Notes under the pieces: model-generated
What the model saw: only the letters and a program-made list of their open reading frames with translations
Databases searched by the model: none
What the model was told of the DNA's origin: nothing
From: a virus
IMG/VR virus record: IMGVR_UViG_3300033153_008048
Span: 1 to 45,884 of that record
Direction: 5' to 3' (one strand)
DNA length: 45,884 nt
Made by a program: the position numbers and the translations under genes
Shown here: piece by piece, positions 33,558 to 40,413 of the stretch
How the letters are laid out: each line of letters opens with the position of its first letter
Position numbering within the stretch: position 1 is the first letter of the stretch

Positions 33558-33745
33558 GAGATGCGGCATGGAGGGGTAGAACGATCGGTTTACGAGGGAC
33601 CGTCTGAAATGTCGAATCCCGCCGATCGACTGCTAGGTGAGTCCATGGTTCCTGCGACCGTGAGGTCGAGAACAGGGCGAAAACGAATAGGTCATTGCGA
33701 GACGCGACCGAAAGCCCCATCGTGGGTGTCGAATCCCACCATCTC
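33558..33745 (+). ncRNA. Expanded tRNA-like element 2 (candidate)
   Basis: GAGATG (33558-33563) can pair with CATCTC (33740-33745), directly after a five-pair T-arm with loop TGTCGAAT (33722-33739). A perfect 7-bp helix CGATCGG/CCGATCG (33582-33588, 33622-33628) and two further hairpins lie inside. D-loop-like GGGGTAGA occurs at 33573-33580. The same architecture as element 1; the closing helix is shorter. Confidence 0.3.
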
Positions 33746-33753
33746 TAACTTTA

Positions 33754-33806
33754 GTGATCCTCTACACCTAGGGATGGGTGTCCCGCAAGGGACTCGGGCG
33801 GATCAC
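33754..33806 (+). ncRNA. Compact three-way-junction RNA (candidate)
   Basis: A perfect 7-bp closing helix GTGATCC/GGATCAC encloses ACACC-(8)-GGTGT and CCC-GCAA-GGG with a GNRA loop. No known riboswitch or ribozyme consensus is evident. It lies just ahead of the ATPase gene and could shape its leader. Confidence 0.4.
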
Positions 33807-33857
33807 AGGGGGCCGGGGTTTGGAAGACTCCTGGTCTCCGCACTTTAGGAGGATACC

Positions 33858-35618
33858 GTGAAGATAAAATTCGCAGAAGGACTATCGTTCCCGATCGATG
33901 CAGCGACCCAGACCTTCGGGATTCTTGCCAGAAAAGGCGCGGGCAAGACCTATGCCGGCATGAAGCTTGCTGAAGGATTCGCGGAGAGCGGGCTTCCCTT
34001 CGTGGTCTTGGACCCTCTCGGCGTTTGGTGGGGTCTTCGGGCGAACCATGACGGGAAGAAGCCCGGGATACCTGTCGTCGTCATAGGCGGGGCACACGGT
34101 GATTTGCCGATAGAAGAGACTGCGGGCCGCATCCTGGCCGAGTTCGTTTCCTCTGGGACCTCGATGGTGATCCTCGATCTGAGCGATCTTAGGAAGGCAG
34201 CGATGGTCCGGTTCGCGACTGAGTTCTGCGAAGAACTCTTCGAGCAAGCTAATCGGAATAGAAGGCCTCTACATCTGTTCGTCGACGAGGCTCAGACATT
34301 CGCTCCGCAATTCATCGATCCGAGGAAGGCTCAGTTGCTAGGGGCCATGGAGGACTTGGTCTGCAAGGGGCGAAGCCGAGGACTCGGGATCACCATGATG
34401 AGTCAGCGCCCATCGATGGTCAACAAGAATCTCCTCAGTCAGGTGGAAGTCCTCGTCGCCATGCAGACATCTGGGAGGCACGATAGAAAGGCCCTCTTGG
34501 AGTGGGTCGACGCGAATGGTACTCCAGATGAAGCGGGGAAGCTGTTCAACTCCCTGGCAAAGCTCCACATCGGTGAGGCCTGGATATGGAGCCCTTCTTG
34601 GCTCCGCCACCTAGCCAAGCATAAAATCCTGAAGAAGTGGACCTTCGATTCGTCGAGAACTCCCAAGGTCGGTGAGACGAAACGCGAACCGAAGCGCCTA
34701 GCCAAGGTAGACCTCGAGGCGTTGCGCGGTCAGATGACCGAGACCGTCGAAAGGGCGAAGGCCAAAGACCCGACCGAGATGAAGCGCAGGATCGTCAAGA
34801 TGCAAAGTGAGAATGGCCGGCTGACCGCGAAGGTGGATCAGCTCACCACCAAGATCGAGTCTCTTTTGAAGATCAAGCCAGTAAGTCCTAAGGGGAAGAC
34901 CGTCTCCGAGGCCCAGATAAAACGCATCGAGAAAGTGGTCAGCAGAACAGAAAAGATATCGGAGCAAATCCGATCCCTTTGTGGCTCTGGATTCAAGGCT
35001 ACGGATGGATTACAAAAAGCTGCCGCCGATCTGCTCCAATCGACAGCAGTTCCGAAGGTACAGGCCATTCCCGTTGCTGTCCAAAAGCCATGGGTTCCTC
35101 GTACCACGACCCCCATGCCCCCGCCAAAGCTGCAGAGTAACGGGGACGACTCCCACCGGTTGGGAAAGGGTGAGACGGCGATCCTCAAGGTCATAGCCCA
35201 ATCACCAGACGGGGCAACGAGAGAGCAGATCACCGTCATGACCGGCTACAAGAGATCGAGCCGGGACACTTATTTGCAGCGCCTGACCCAGGCAAGCCAC
35301 GTTATCAGACGGGGAGATAGCCTATGCCCCACCGATGCGGGCATTTCTGCCCTCGGTACCGACTACGAGCCGCTGCCGACCGGCGAGGCATTGCGCCGGC
35401 ACTGGCTCGATCGGCTTCCTTCTGGAGAGAAAGCAATCCTCGATATCCTGATCAAGGCCTATCCAAACGCCTTGGAGCGGGACGCTATCAGCGAGTCCAC
35501 CGACTACAAACGATCGAGCCGGGATACCTACCTTCAGCGTTTGTCGGCGAGAAAACTCATCATTTCCGAAGGGCGGGGATTGGTGAGAGCATCAGATATT
35601 CTTTTCACGGAGGCGTAA
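33858..35618 (+). CDS. HerA/FtsK-type ATPase with two C-terminal winged helices, 586 aa
   Basis: Walker A GILARKGAGKTYAG (K30, T31) and Walker B LHLFVDEAQTFAP (D143, E144) with MMSQRPSMVNKNLLSQ and LVAMQTSGRHDRKAL identify a HerA/DUF87 hexameric DNA translocase. Residues of about 290-345 form a coiled coil. A Pro-rich linker leads to two repeated winged helices, each with YKRSSRDTYLQRL (from residues 464 and 550). GTG start with TAGGAGGATACC upstream. HerA ATPases usually work with a NurA-type nuclease; none is adjacent, although the YqaJ nuclease lies in the same block. Confidence 0.85.
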   Translation: MKIKFAEGLSFPIDAATQTFGILARKGAGKTYAGMKLAEGFAESGLPFVVLDPLGVWWGLRANHDGKKPGIPVVVIGGAHGDLPIEETAGRILAEFVSSGTSMVILDLSDLRKAAMVRFATEFCEELFEQANRNRRPLHLFVDEAQTFAPQFIDPRKAQLLGAMEDLVCKGRSRGLGITMMSQRPSMVNKNLLSQVEVLVAMQTSGRHDRKALLEWVDANGTPDEAGKLFNSLAKLHIGEAWIWSPSWLRHLAKHKILKKWTFDSSRTPKVGETKREPKRLAKVDLEALRGQMTETVERAKAKDPTEMKRRIVKMQSENGRLTAKVDQLTTKIESLLKIKPVSPKGKTVSEAQIKRIEKVVSRTEKISEQIRSLCGSGFKATDGLQKAAADLLQSTAVPKVQAIPVAVQKPWVPRTTTPMPPPKLQSNGDDSHRLGKGETAILKVIAQSPDGATREQITVMTGYKRSSRDTYLQRLTQASHVIRRGDSLCPTDAGISALGTDYEPLPTGEALRRHWLDRLPSGEKAILDILIKAYPNALERDAISESTDYKRSSRDTYLQRLSARKLIISEGRGLVRASDILFTEA

Positions 35619-35947
35619 TGACCACCAAAGACGAACAGACCGCCAAGCTCTTCAACGAGCAGCTCTACTGCCTGATGTGCCGGCGGTTCCACTTCCGCCC
35701 GATCGACGCGAAGTGCCAGGGCATCAGGAAACAGATTGAGCCGCTCCGGTTCAAGTTGCCGTCGAACTGCTCCCATATCAGGCATGGGGCTTGCCCGGAC
35801 TGCCACCTTAGGGCGCTCAGAGAGTTCCGCACCGAGGCCGAGGGAGAGATCGTGACTCTGTCCAAGCAGCTCCTCGAGTCCAGGGGCAGGATCACGGAAC
35901 TCGAGCATGAGGTCGGAGTGATGAAGGAGATGGCGGTGAAGCCATGA
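35618..35947 (+). CDS. Zinc-finger coiled-coil protein, 109 aa
   Basis: The ATG at 35618 overlaps the ATPase stop as TAATG and has CGGAGG upstream. Cysteine/histidine sets CLMCRRFHFR and CSHIRHGACPDCH are followed by a helix (EIVTLSKQLLESRGRITELE). Coupling to the ATPase suggests a partner role, an inference only. Confidence 0.65.
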   Translation: MTTKDEQTAKLFNEQLYCLMCRRFHFRPIDAKCQGIRKQIEPLRFKLPSNCSHIRHGACPDCHLRALREFRTEAEGEIVTLSKQLLESRGRITELEHEVGVMKEMAVKP

Positions 35948-36111
35948 AGGACTGCAAATACTTCCGAGTCCTTGAGGTCAGCCCCATGCTTTTCGTTTGG
36001 CTCTGCTCATGCGGGGGGCGCGGGGAAACTCCCATAAAAAAGAAGAATGCGGTGGCTTCAGGCAAGCGCCACATGGGTCAGCAATGCATAGCCGTTAGGA
36101 GGAAGCCATGA
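35944..36111 (+). CDS. Small cysteine-containing protein, 55 aa
   Basis: Starts MKDCKYFRVLEVSPMLFVWL, with CSCGG and later CIAVRRKP. It overlaps both neighbours as ATGA, which supports it as a gene. Function unknown. Confidence 0.6.
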   Translation: MKDCKYFRVLEVSPMLFVWLCSCGGRGETPIKKKNAVASGKRHMGQQCIAVRRKP

Positions 36112-37322
36112 ACGATAAAGAAAAACTAGATAGGATGCACGGTGATTTGATGGCGGGGCTCAGTCAGTTTGTCGCAACACCGGAGGAAGGGTACGTCGAA
36201 GCCCCCTACCTTGTGAGGAGAGACATTGAGAAAATCGGGAAGGAACTTGCCGATTTTAAGTCTTGGGGGATAATCGAAGTAGCAATAAGAAATCCCAACG
36301 TGGCTGAATACATGAAACACTGGGAAGGCAGAACCGAGAAAGCCGAAACCGCCCTCAAGACCTCCGAGGAGGCCAGGGAGAAAGCGGAGGGGGAACACGC
36401 CGAGGACCTGAAAGCGATGGAGGCAAGCCGAGACAATTATCGATCCGACCGGAACCAAGCTGTCGAGGAAACAAAGCAGTCCGAGGCGAGGCTCACCGAG
36501 GAGATTGAGAAGCTAAAGAAACATCTTTGTCCACAATGCGGGGGGCAGGGATGGTATACCGGTTCTGAGCATGATCCAAGTTGCGACGGCACCTGTGCCA
36601 ACTGCCCAGTTCCAGTCCAGGTCCAATGCGACTGTTCCTCGGTCCAGGTTATTCTGAGGGAGAAGGCCGAGCAAGCCCTGGCCGAGACCAAAAAGGAATT
36701 GCGGCACACCCGGAACACCGTATGCGCTCAGTCGAGCGAGGCAACACTACTCAGGCAAACCCTATCGAATACCGAGCAAGCCTTATCCATGGAGGAGAGG
36801 GAACTCGCCGGGAATAGACAGGCGTTGAGAGACGAGCAGGATCGTCACTCCAAATCTCAGGAAGCCCTAGCCGAGAAGGAGAAGCAAGAAGAGAATCTAA
36901 TGGACGGCCTGTGCCGTCTGGCTGGAATCAAACCGGATGGGGATTTCTCTTGTCGTGAAAATATTGCCCGTTCTATCAAAACAATCAGGTCGCACGATGC
37001 TGTGTGGGCTCGTTTCAAAAACGCATCTGTTGAGGACTTGCCATTCGTCATTGTCGGTCTTGAGGAAGCCCTCAAGACCTCCGAGGAGGCCAGGGAGAAA
37101 GCGGAGGTGAAGGGAAGGAAGCAGATTTTCCGATGGCTACAAACACTACCGAAGCCTAACGGAAACGATTGGGAATGGTTTAAGGGTGAGCTTGAAAATA
37201 AGATTGCCCAGGATCAGGTGGCGGTTGGGAAGCCCAAAGAGGATGAACCGATATGTTCCTGCATCCACGGCGCTGTTTTCCCCGACTGTGATGTGCATGG
37301 TGACAGGCCATCCCGGTCCTGA
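36108..37322 (+). CDS. Coiled-coil protein with DnaJ-like zinc centre, 404 aa
   Basis: Long coiled coils (residues of about 70-140 and 180-265) flank a cysteine-rich centre with CPQCGGQGWYTG, CDGTCANC and CDC, like the zinc centre of DnaJ. The segment ALKTSEEAREKAE occurs twice, encoded by an identical 40-base stretch. A C-terminal CSCIHGAVFPDCDVHG could bind another metal. Overlaps the upstream gene as ATGA. Function unknown. Confidence 0.65.
   Translation: MNDKEKLDRMHGDLMAGLSQFVATPEEGYVEAPYLVRRDIEKIGKELADFKSWGIIEVAIRNPNVAEYMKHWEGRTEKAETALKTSEEAREKAEGEHAEDLKAMEASRDNYRSDRNQAVEETKQSEARLTEEIEKLKKHLCPQCGGQGWYTGSEHDPSCDGTCANCPVPVQVQCDCSSVQVILREKAEQALAETKKELRHTRNTVCAQSSEATLLRQTLSNTEQALSMEERELAGNRQALRDEQDRHSKSQEALAEKEKQEENLMDGLCRLAGIKPDGDFSCRENIARSIKTIRSHDAVWARFKNASVEDLPFVIVGLEEALKTSEEAREKAEVKGRKQIFRWLQTLPKPNGNDWEWFKGELENKIAQDQVAVGKPKEDEPICSCIHGAVFPDCDVHGDRPSRS
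36351..36390 (+). repeat. 40-base exact direct repeat, copy 1
   Basis: Identical to 37068-37107, in the same gene and frame; encodes ALKTSEEAREKAE. Exact identity at the DNA level points to recent duplication or ongoing gene conversion. Confidence 0.92.
37068..37107 (+). repeat. 40-base exact direct repeat, copy 2
   Basis: Identical to 36351-36390. Recombination between the copies would delete 717 bases, including the zinc centre, without changing frame. Confidence 0.92.
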
Positions 37323-37323
37323 G

Positions 37324-37509
37324 ATGCCGAGAAAAGACACCGCCGCCACCAAGAAAAAGAAGGCAGAGCTTCGGATCGTCGGTCGAGAGATGAAGCGTTT
37401 GGGCAAGCGGCAAGAAGTGCTTGAGAGGCGCTATGCGCTACTGAACGCCGAAATAACATTCGCGTCCGACGGTAGCGCGGTGAATCTGCTGAAGGAGGGA
37501 AAACAATAA
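37324..37509 (+). CDS. Small basic helical protein, 61 aa
   Basis: Starts MPRKDTAATKKKKAELRIVG and is helical (KRLGKRQEVLERRYALLNAE). The ATG follows the upstream stop by one base, and the stop overlaps the next ATG as TAATG. Function unknown. Confidence 0.6.
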   Translation: MPRKDTAATKKKKAELRIVGREMKRLGKRQEVLERRYALLNAEITFASDGSAVNLLKEGKQ

Positions 37510-37754
37510 TGCCGATTGGAAACCCGTTTAGAAATCCGTTTGAGCAATATCCCAAACAAAACATTTACTGCAAGTCATGTGGAGCCACCGAAATCATTGT
37601 AGGGGTTCTTCCGAAACTTCCAGACGGTTGGGAGTGCTGTAAGGGGTTGTGGTGTTGTCCGGGCGAGAAGTGCAGGAAGTTCCTGAAAGAAGCCAAGTCT
37701 GAATTGGCTAGAAGGCAGAAGCCCAAACCGCCAGTGGATAAAGATGAAAGATAA
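37509..37754 (+). CDS. Cysteine-rich protein, 81 aa
   Basis: CKSCGATEI, then WECCKGLWCCPGEKC give six to seven cysteines, compatible with zinc binding. The C-terminus is Lys/Pro-rich. GGAGGGAAAACA precedes the ATG. Function unknown. Confidence 0.62.
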   Translation: MPIGNPFRNPFEQYPKQNIYCKSCGATEIIVGVLPKLPDGWECCKGLWCCPGEKCRKFLKEAKSELARRQKPKPPVDKDER

Positions 37755-37866
37755 ACAGGTGGTTGGGAATTATCTCTGCCCGAAGGATTGTCCACACATC
37801 AGCGAGTTGTGCCTTATGGGGCCATGCTCTATCGCTATCCCAAAGACCACCAAGGAGTCAACCTGA
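37744..37866 (+). CDS. Very small cysteine-rich protein, 40 aa
   Basis: Reads MKDKQVVGNYLCPKDCPHIS, then ELCLMGPC, so four cysteines occur within about 17 residues. It overlaps the upstream gene by 11 bases and ends one base before the next ATG. Conserved spacing of cysteines favours a real gene. Confidence 0.5.
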   Translation: MKDKQVVGNYLCPKDCPHISELCLMGPCSIAIPKTTKEST

Positions 37867-37867
37867 G

Positions 37868-38569
37868 ATGCCGAGGATAAGGTCATTCTCTTATGTCGTT
37901 CCGACAAAGGACGGGACCAGAGAGGGGAAGAGCGTCACCATCAATTACGATCCAAAGAGCGAGGTGTTCTACATTAATCTCCCAGAACACCTTGACCTCT
38001 CGGCGCATATGGGCAAGGGATCATCATATAACGGGGCGACGGCAGAGTCAGAATATCACAGGGACGGGCGCATCGAAAGTGATTTGGCATCTGGCGTTGA
38101 GGATGCGTTCAAGCATCTTTGCCGTCGCTACTGCGAGTCAGTGAAGAAGGCTCGGAAGGTCATCGCCTACACCTTGAGATGGTGTAAGCGGGGAGAGTGG
38201 GGGGAGCGGGAGCAGAACGGAATGGCATTCGACGATGGCACAGGTCTCGTCGTTCAGTGGGAAAAGGGTTGGGAGGTGAGGCTCGGAAAAGAGCAGTCCT
38301 TATTCTTCGACCACGATCCGACCGACCCGGAGAACGAGGGGCTCTGCACTGGACAATCGATGAAGATGGTTGGGCATCGCGGTGTCGATGATAACGGGGC
38401 ACTCCTTGACTGGACCCAGGAGCGAGAGGATTTCTTTGTCGCTCTTTCGGATAAGCTCGAGGCGATGATCGGCAGGGCTCGAAAATTCTTGGATGACCCA
38501 AAGACTCTGCAATTGGCCATAGATGCCGGCCACGGTTTGAAGATGATCGGCATGGAGAAGAAGAGATGA
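37868..38569 (+). CDS. Protein of unknown function, 233 aa
   Basis: Starts MPRIRSFSYVVPTKDGTREG. A mixed alpha/beta protein with FYINLPEHLDLSAHMG near the N-terminus and a helical C-terminus (FFVALSDKLEAMIGRARKFL). I chose the ATG at 37868, one base past the upstream stop. No family recognised. The stop overlaps the next start as ATGA. Confidence 0.65.
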   Translation: MPRIRSFSYVVPTKDGTREGKSVTINYDPKSEVFYINLPEHLDLSAHMGKGSSYNGATAESEYHRDGRIESDLASGVEDAFKHLCRRYCESVKKARKVIAYTLRWCKRGEWGEREQNGMAFDDGTGLVVQWEKGWEVRLGKEQSLFFDHDPTDPENEGLCTGQSMKMVGHRGVDDNGALLDWTQEREDFFVALSDKLEAMIGRARKFLDDPKTLQLAIDAGHGLKMIGMEKKR

Positions 38570-38760
38570 AATTCAAATACTTCGTGACCTGCGCCTGTCG
38601 GGTGTTCAGCCGGAACAAGACCAAGAAGCGGGCGATCGCCAGGGCCCACGGCACCTTCTGCGACAAGTGCCAAGCGGACCTCCGGGTGTCGATCTTGGTG
38701 CAGGTCTGGCCGTTAGCAACAGGAACCCAGAAACCGGGGAGCGGTGGGTTCTCTCTATAG
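38566..38760 (+). CDS. Small protein with zinc motif, 64 aa
   Basis: Starts MKFKYFVTCACRVFSRNKTK; CAC and FCDKC could form one zinc site. From about residue 34 its DNA is shared with another open frame. The final 20 residues look less protein-like, so the gene may end by frameshift into the next frame. Confidence 0.55.
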   Translation: MKFKYFVTCACRVFSRNKTKKRAIARAHGTFCDKCQADLRVSILVQVWPLATGTQKPGSGGFSL

Positions 38761-38921
38761 GGGGCCGCGATCTTCTGCGGGCGAGGATCGGCTACACAAA
38801 GAGGACCGTGCTGATCGTCGAAGTTATATCCTATGGATGCTATCGAATCCTGGGTGGCCTGAACATCGACCTAGCGGTCCTTGATTATCGCTACCGGAAA
38901 GCCGGGAGTGAGGAAGCGTGA
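38667..38921 (+). CDS. Overlapping protein of unknown function, up to 84 aa (start uncertain)
   Basis: The C-terminal part (GRDLLRARIGYTKRTVLIVE, then ISYGCYRILGG) looks like a small beta protein, and the stop overlaps the next start as GTGA, the local habit. The only in-frame GTG lies at 38667, with no ribosome site, inside the preceding gene. Either translation is coupled or the two frames are joined by a shift. Confidence 0.45.
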   Translation: MPSGPPGVDLGAGLAVSNRNPETGERWVLSIGGRDLLRARIGYTKRTVLIVEVISYGCYRILGGLNIDLAVLDYRYRKAGSEEA

Positions 38922-39187
38922 GGATGCTGAAGAGTATCGGCGAAAACGCCGTCCACATGAGATGGTCGAGGACCCTGGACAAAGAGTTCAAGCGGAACCG
39001 AGGGATCGGGGAACGCCCAAATCACCCGCTCTGCTTGGTTCCGGGCAAGCGAGAGTTCAAGACCACTCGTCGAGTGAAGGATGTCACCTGCCTATCCTGC
39101 CTCAGAAATCTCGCAAAGGCCGTCTGCGATGAGGTCGCGCTCAAAGAGGCCATCATCAAATGTTGGGTCAAGGCGCGGAAACGATGA
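38918..39187 (+). CDS. Small basic protein with cysteine motif, 89 aa
   Basis: A GTG start overlaps the upstream stop as GTGA, with GAGG nearby; an ATG two codons later is also possible. Basic, with CLVPGKREF, TCLSCLRNLAK and two further cysteines. Function unknown. Confidence 0.58.
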   Translation: MRMLKSIGENAVHMRWSRTLDKEFKRNRGIGERPNHPLCLVPGKREFKTTRRVKDVTCLSCLRNLAKAVCDEVALKEAIIKCWVKARKR

Positions 39188-39200
39188 AGCAGGAGTGGAG

Positions 39201-39299
39201 ATGACTGAAAAGACTTTTGATAGGTGGTTCCCTTTCGTTGGAGGATTCGCTGTATTGATCATGGGATTGTGGGCAATGGCCATGGATAGATGTGGATGA
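39201..39299 (+). CDS. Tiny membrane protein, 32 aa
   Basis: MTEKTFDRWFPFVGGFAVLI followed by MGLWAMAMDRCG is a single membrane helix with short polar ends. GGAGTGGAG lies just upstream. It may be an accessory lysis or signalling peptide; the short length limits confidence. Confidence 0.45.
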   Translation: MTEKTFDRWFPFVGGFAVLIMGLWAMAMDRCG

Positions 39300-39321
39300 A
39301 TGCCAAGGAGGATACGAAGCA

Positions 39322-39681
39322 ATGATCGTCCGCGTCGAGATTCACCCGCCGCTCATTATGAAGCCGATGTGGACCCCGCATCACGAGTTGGAGCAGCTCT
39401 ATCTGAAAGAGCCTATGTCCTTCGACATCGTCGCCGAGGGAGAAATTCCGATCTCGGAGTCGGTAAAGGTGCAGACGCTCCAGGTCCGGTGGAAGCTCTG
39501 GGCCGAGGTCAGGTGGCAGTGCATGAAGAAGGGGGAGAAGCTACGCTTTAGCGATGCTGAAGAAGGGCGATGGATACTCCTCCAGTATTGGCGACCCGTG
39601 CTACCCTACCAGACGGACCCCGCCAACCAGATAAGGACCCACTTCAGCGCCTACGAGTACGACCACAAGACCTACAAATAA
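39322..39681 (+). CDS. Protein of unknown function, 119 aa, last gene of the right block
   Basis: The ATG at 39322 has AGGAGG ten bases upstream. Starts MIVRVEIHPPLIMKPMWTPH and is Trp/Tyr-rich with beta character (VRWKLWAEVRWQCMKKGEKL). No family recognised. It ends four bases before the convergent terminator hairpin. Confidence 0.6.
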   Translation: MIVRVEIHPPLIMKPMWTPHHELEQLYLKEPMSFDIVAEGEIPISESVKVQTLQVRWKLWAEVRWQCMKKGEKLRFSDAEEGRWILLQYWRPVLPYQTDPANQIRTHFSAYEYDHKTYK

Positions 39682-39685
39682 AGAA

Positions 39686-39715
39686 CCGGCCCCAGGTTTC
39701 CGAGCCTGAGGCCGG
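39686..39715. terminator. Convergent terminator hairpin
   Basis: CCGGCC-C-CAGG, an eight-base loop, then CCTG-A-GGCCGG give ten pairs with opposed single-base bulges. It lies between the ends of the two convergent blocks. On the minus strand it is followed by TTCTTTATTT; on the plus strand the T-tract is weaker. It probably ends left-block transcription and helps end the right. Confidence 0.78.
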
Positions 39716-39741
39716 CCATTCGGATTCTCTTTGCCGAGAGA

Positions 39742-40230
39742 TCAGTCCAGGTCGTCTTCCTCATCGTCATCAGGATTCGCACCGGTCTTCGCCAGGGTCC
39801 TAGAGACTGACTGGGACAGGTTTGAGGCCAGGACCAGGGCTGCGGCCACCTGAGGGTCGCAAACCCCCGCTGCGGCCCCCGCCACGGCCCCCAGAGAGGC
39901 GATTATGTTGCCCCAGGTCTCCGTAGAGGCGATCCCGGGCTTCACGCCGCCAAGAGGGTCCTTGTGCTTCACGAAGCCTCTGGAGATGGCGTAGAGGGCC
40001 GCAGAGGCCGTCAGGACGATAGGGCCTATGGGCTCGGGGATCATGCCCCCGGCCTGGGCAGCGACCGCGCCGAGACCGGTCAGGACTGCAGCCCAGAACT
40101 CGGTCGACTTCCACGAGGACTTCTCGAGGGCCTCTTTGGCGCTGCCCCCCGCGTCGATCGCTTCCTGCACAACCTTCTTGCCCTTTAAGAGCATCTTGAA
40201 ATATCCGATCCATCCGAGCTTGAGTGCCAT
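39742..40230 (-). CDS. Putative holin-like membrane protein, 162 aa
   Basis: Two similar halves each start ST-E-x-W and carry a Gly/Ala-rich hydrophobic stretch: EFWAAVLTGLGAVAAQAGGM and ETWGNIIASLGAVAGAAAGV. The first half continues ALYAISRGFVKHKDP, the second ends in a strongly acidic tail (DDDEEDDLD). The last gene of the lysis group. A holin role is inferred from the hydrophobic pair, acidic tail and neighbours. Confidence 0.5.
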   Translation of the reverse strand: MALKLGWIGYFKMLLKGKKVVQEAIDAGGSAKEALEKSSWKSTEFWAAVLTGLGAVAAQAGGMIPEPIGPIVLTASAALYAISRGFVKHKDPLGGVKPGIASTETWGNIIASLGAVAGAAAGVCDPQVAAALVLASNLSQSVSRTLAKTGANPDDDEEDDLD

Positions 40231-40239
40231 GATAGCCTC

Positions 40240-40413
40240 CTAATTAAAGTCTCGGAACCGGTGATCGGCCCCAAGATGATCCCGCCGCATGATCCCGCAG
40301 TCGACGCAGTGCATCTTGTCGTAGCGGATCGGCTCACCCCTTTTACCAAATTGGACGGTCTTTGAATAGGAGACGCTTCGACCAAGAAGAAATCCGAGCA
40401 AGAATTTAAACAC
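40240..40413 (-). CDS. Small protein with zinc motif, 57 aa
   Basis: A GTG at 40413 opens MFKFLLGFLLGRSVSYSKTV and overlaps the peptidase stop by eight bases. A hydrophobic start is followed by MHCVDCGIMRRDHLGADH, a possible CxxC-HxxxH zinc site. The hydrophobic N-terminus could anchor it in the membrane. Confidence 0.55.
   Translation of the reverse strand: MFKFLLGFLLGRSVSYSKTVQFGKRGEPIRYDKMHCVDCGIMRRDHLGADHRFRDFN

Larger units (their letters stand above)
33074..33857 (+). ncRNA. Structured non-coding region with tRNA-like elements
   Basis: This is the only gene-free stretch over 300 bases. Many perfect helices can be drawn: 33154-33179, 33190-33215, 33309-33327, 33328-33344, 33520-33537, 33582-33628, 33722-33739, 33754-33806, 33822-33839, and a CGACC-GTGA-GGTCG hairpin near 33655. 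T-arm-like loops occur at 33333 (GGTTCGAATCC, the tRNA consensus), 33611 and 33728 (TGTCGAATCCC). A plus-strand frame stays open across it, but its third positions are not G/C-rich as in real genes, and its product shows tell-tale tRNA readings such as GFESPTVG. No canonical cloverleaf of 70-95 bases could be built by eye. Its boundaries are those of the flanking genes. Confidence 0.6.

Noticed and set aside
33051-33848. 265-codon open frame across the structured region
   Set aside because: Third positions are not G/C-rich, composition is Ser/Gly/Arg/Pro-like random translation, and it reads through tRNA-type loops (GFESPTVG). Its stop does fall at the next ribosome site, so a coding role is not fully excluded.
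39184-39204. Six-codon frame MKQEWR before the tiny membrane protein
   Set aside because: It overlaps the upstream stop as ATGA but is too short to support as a gene.
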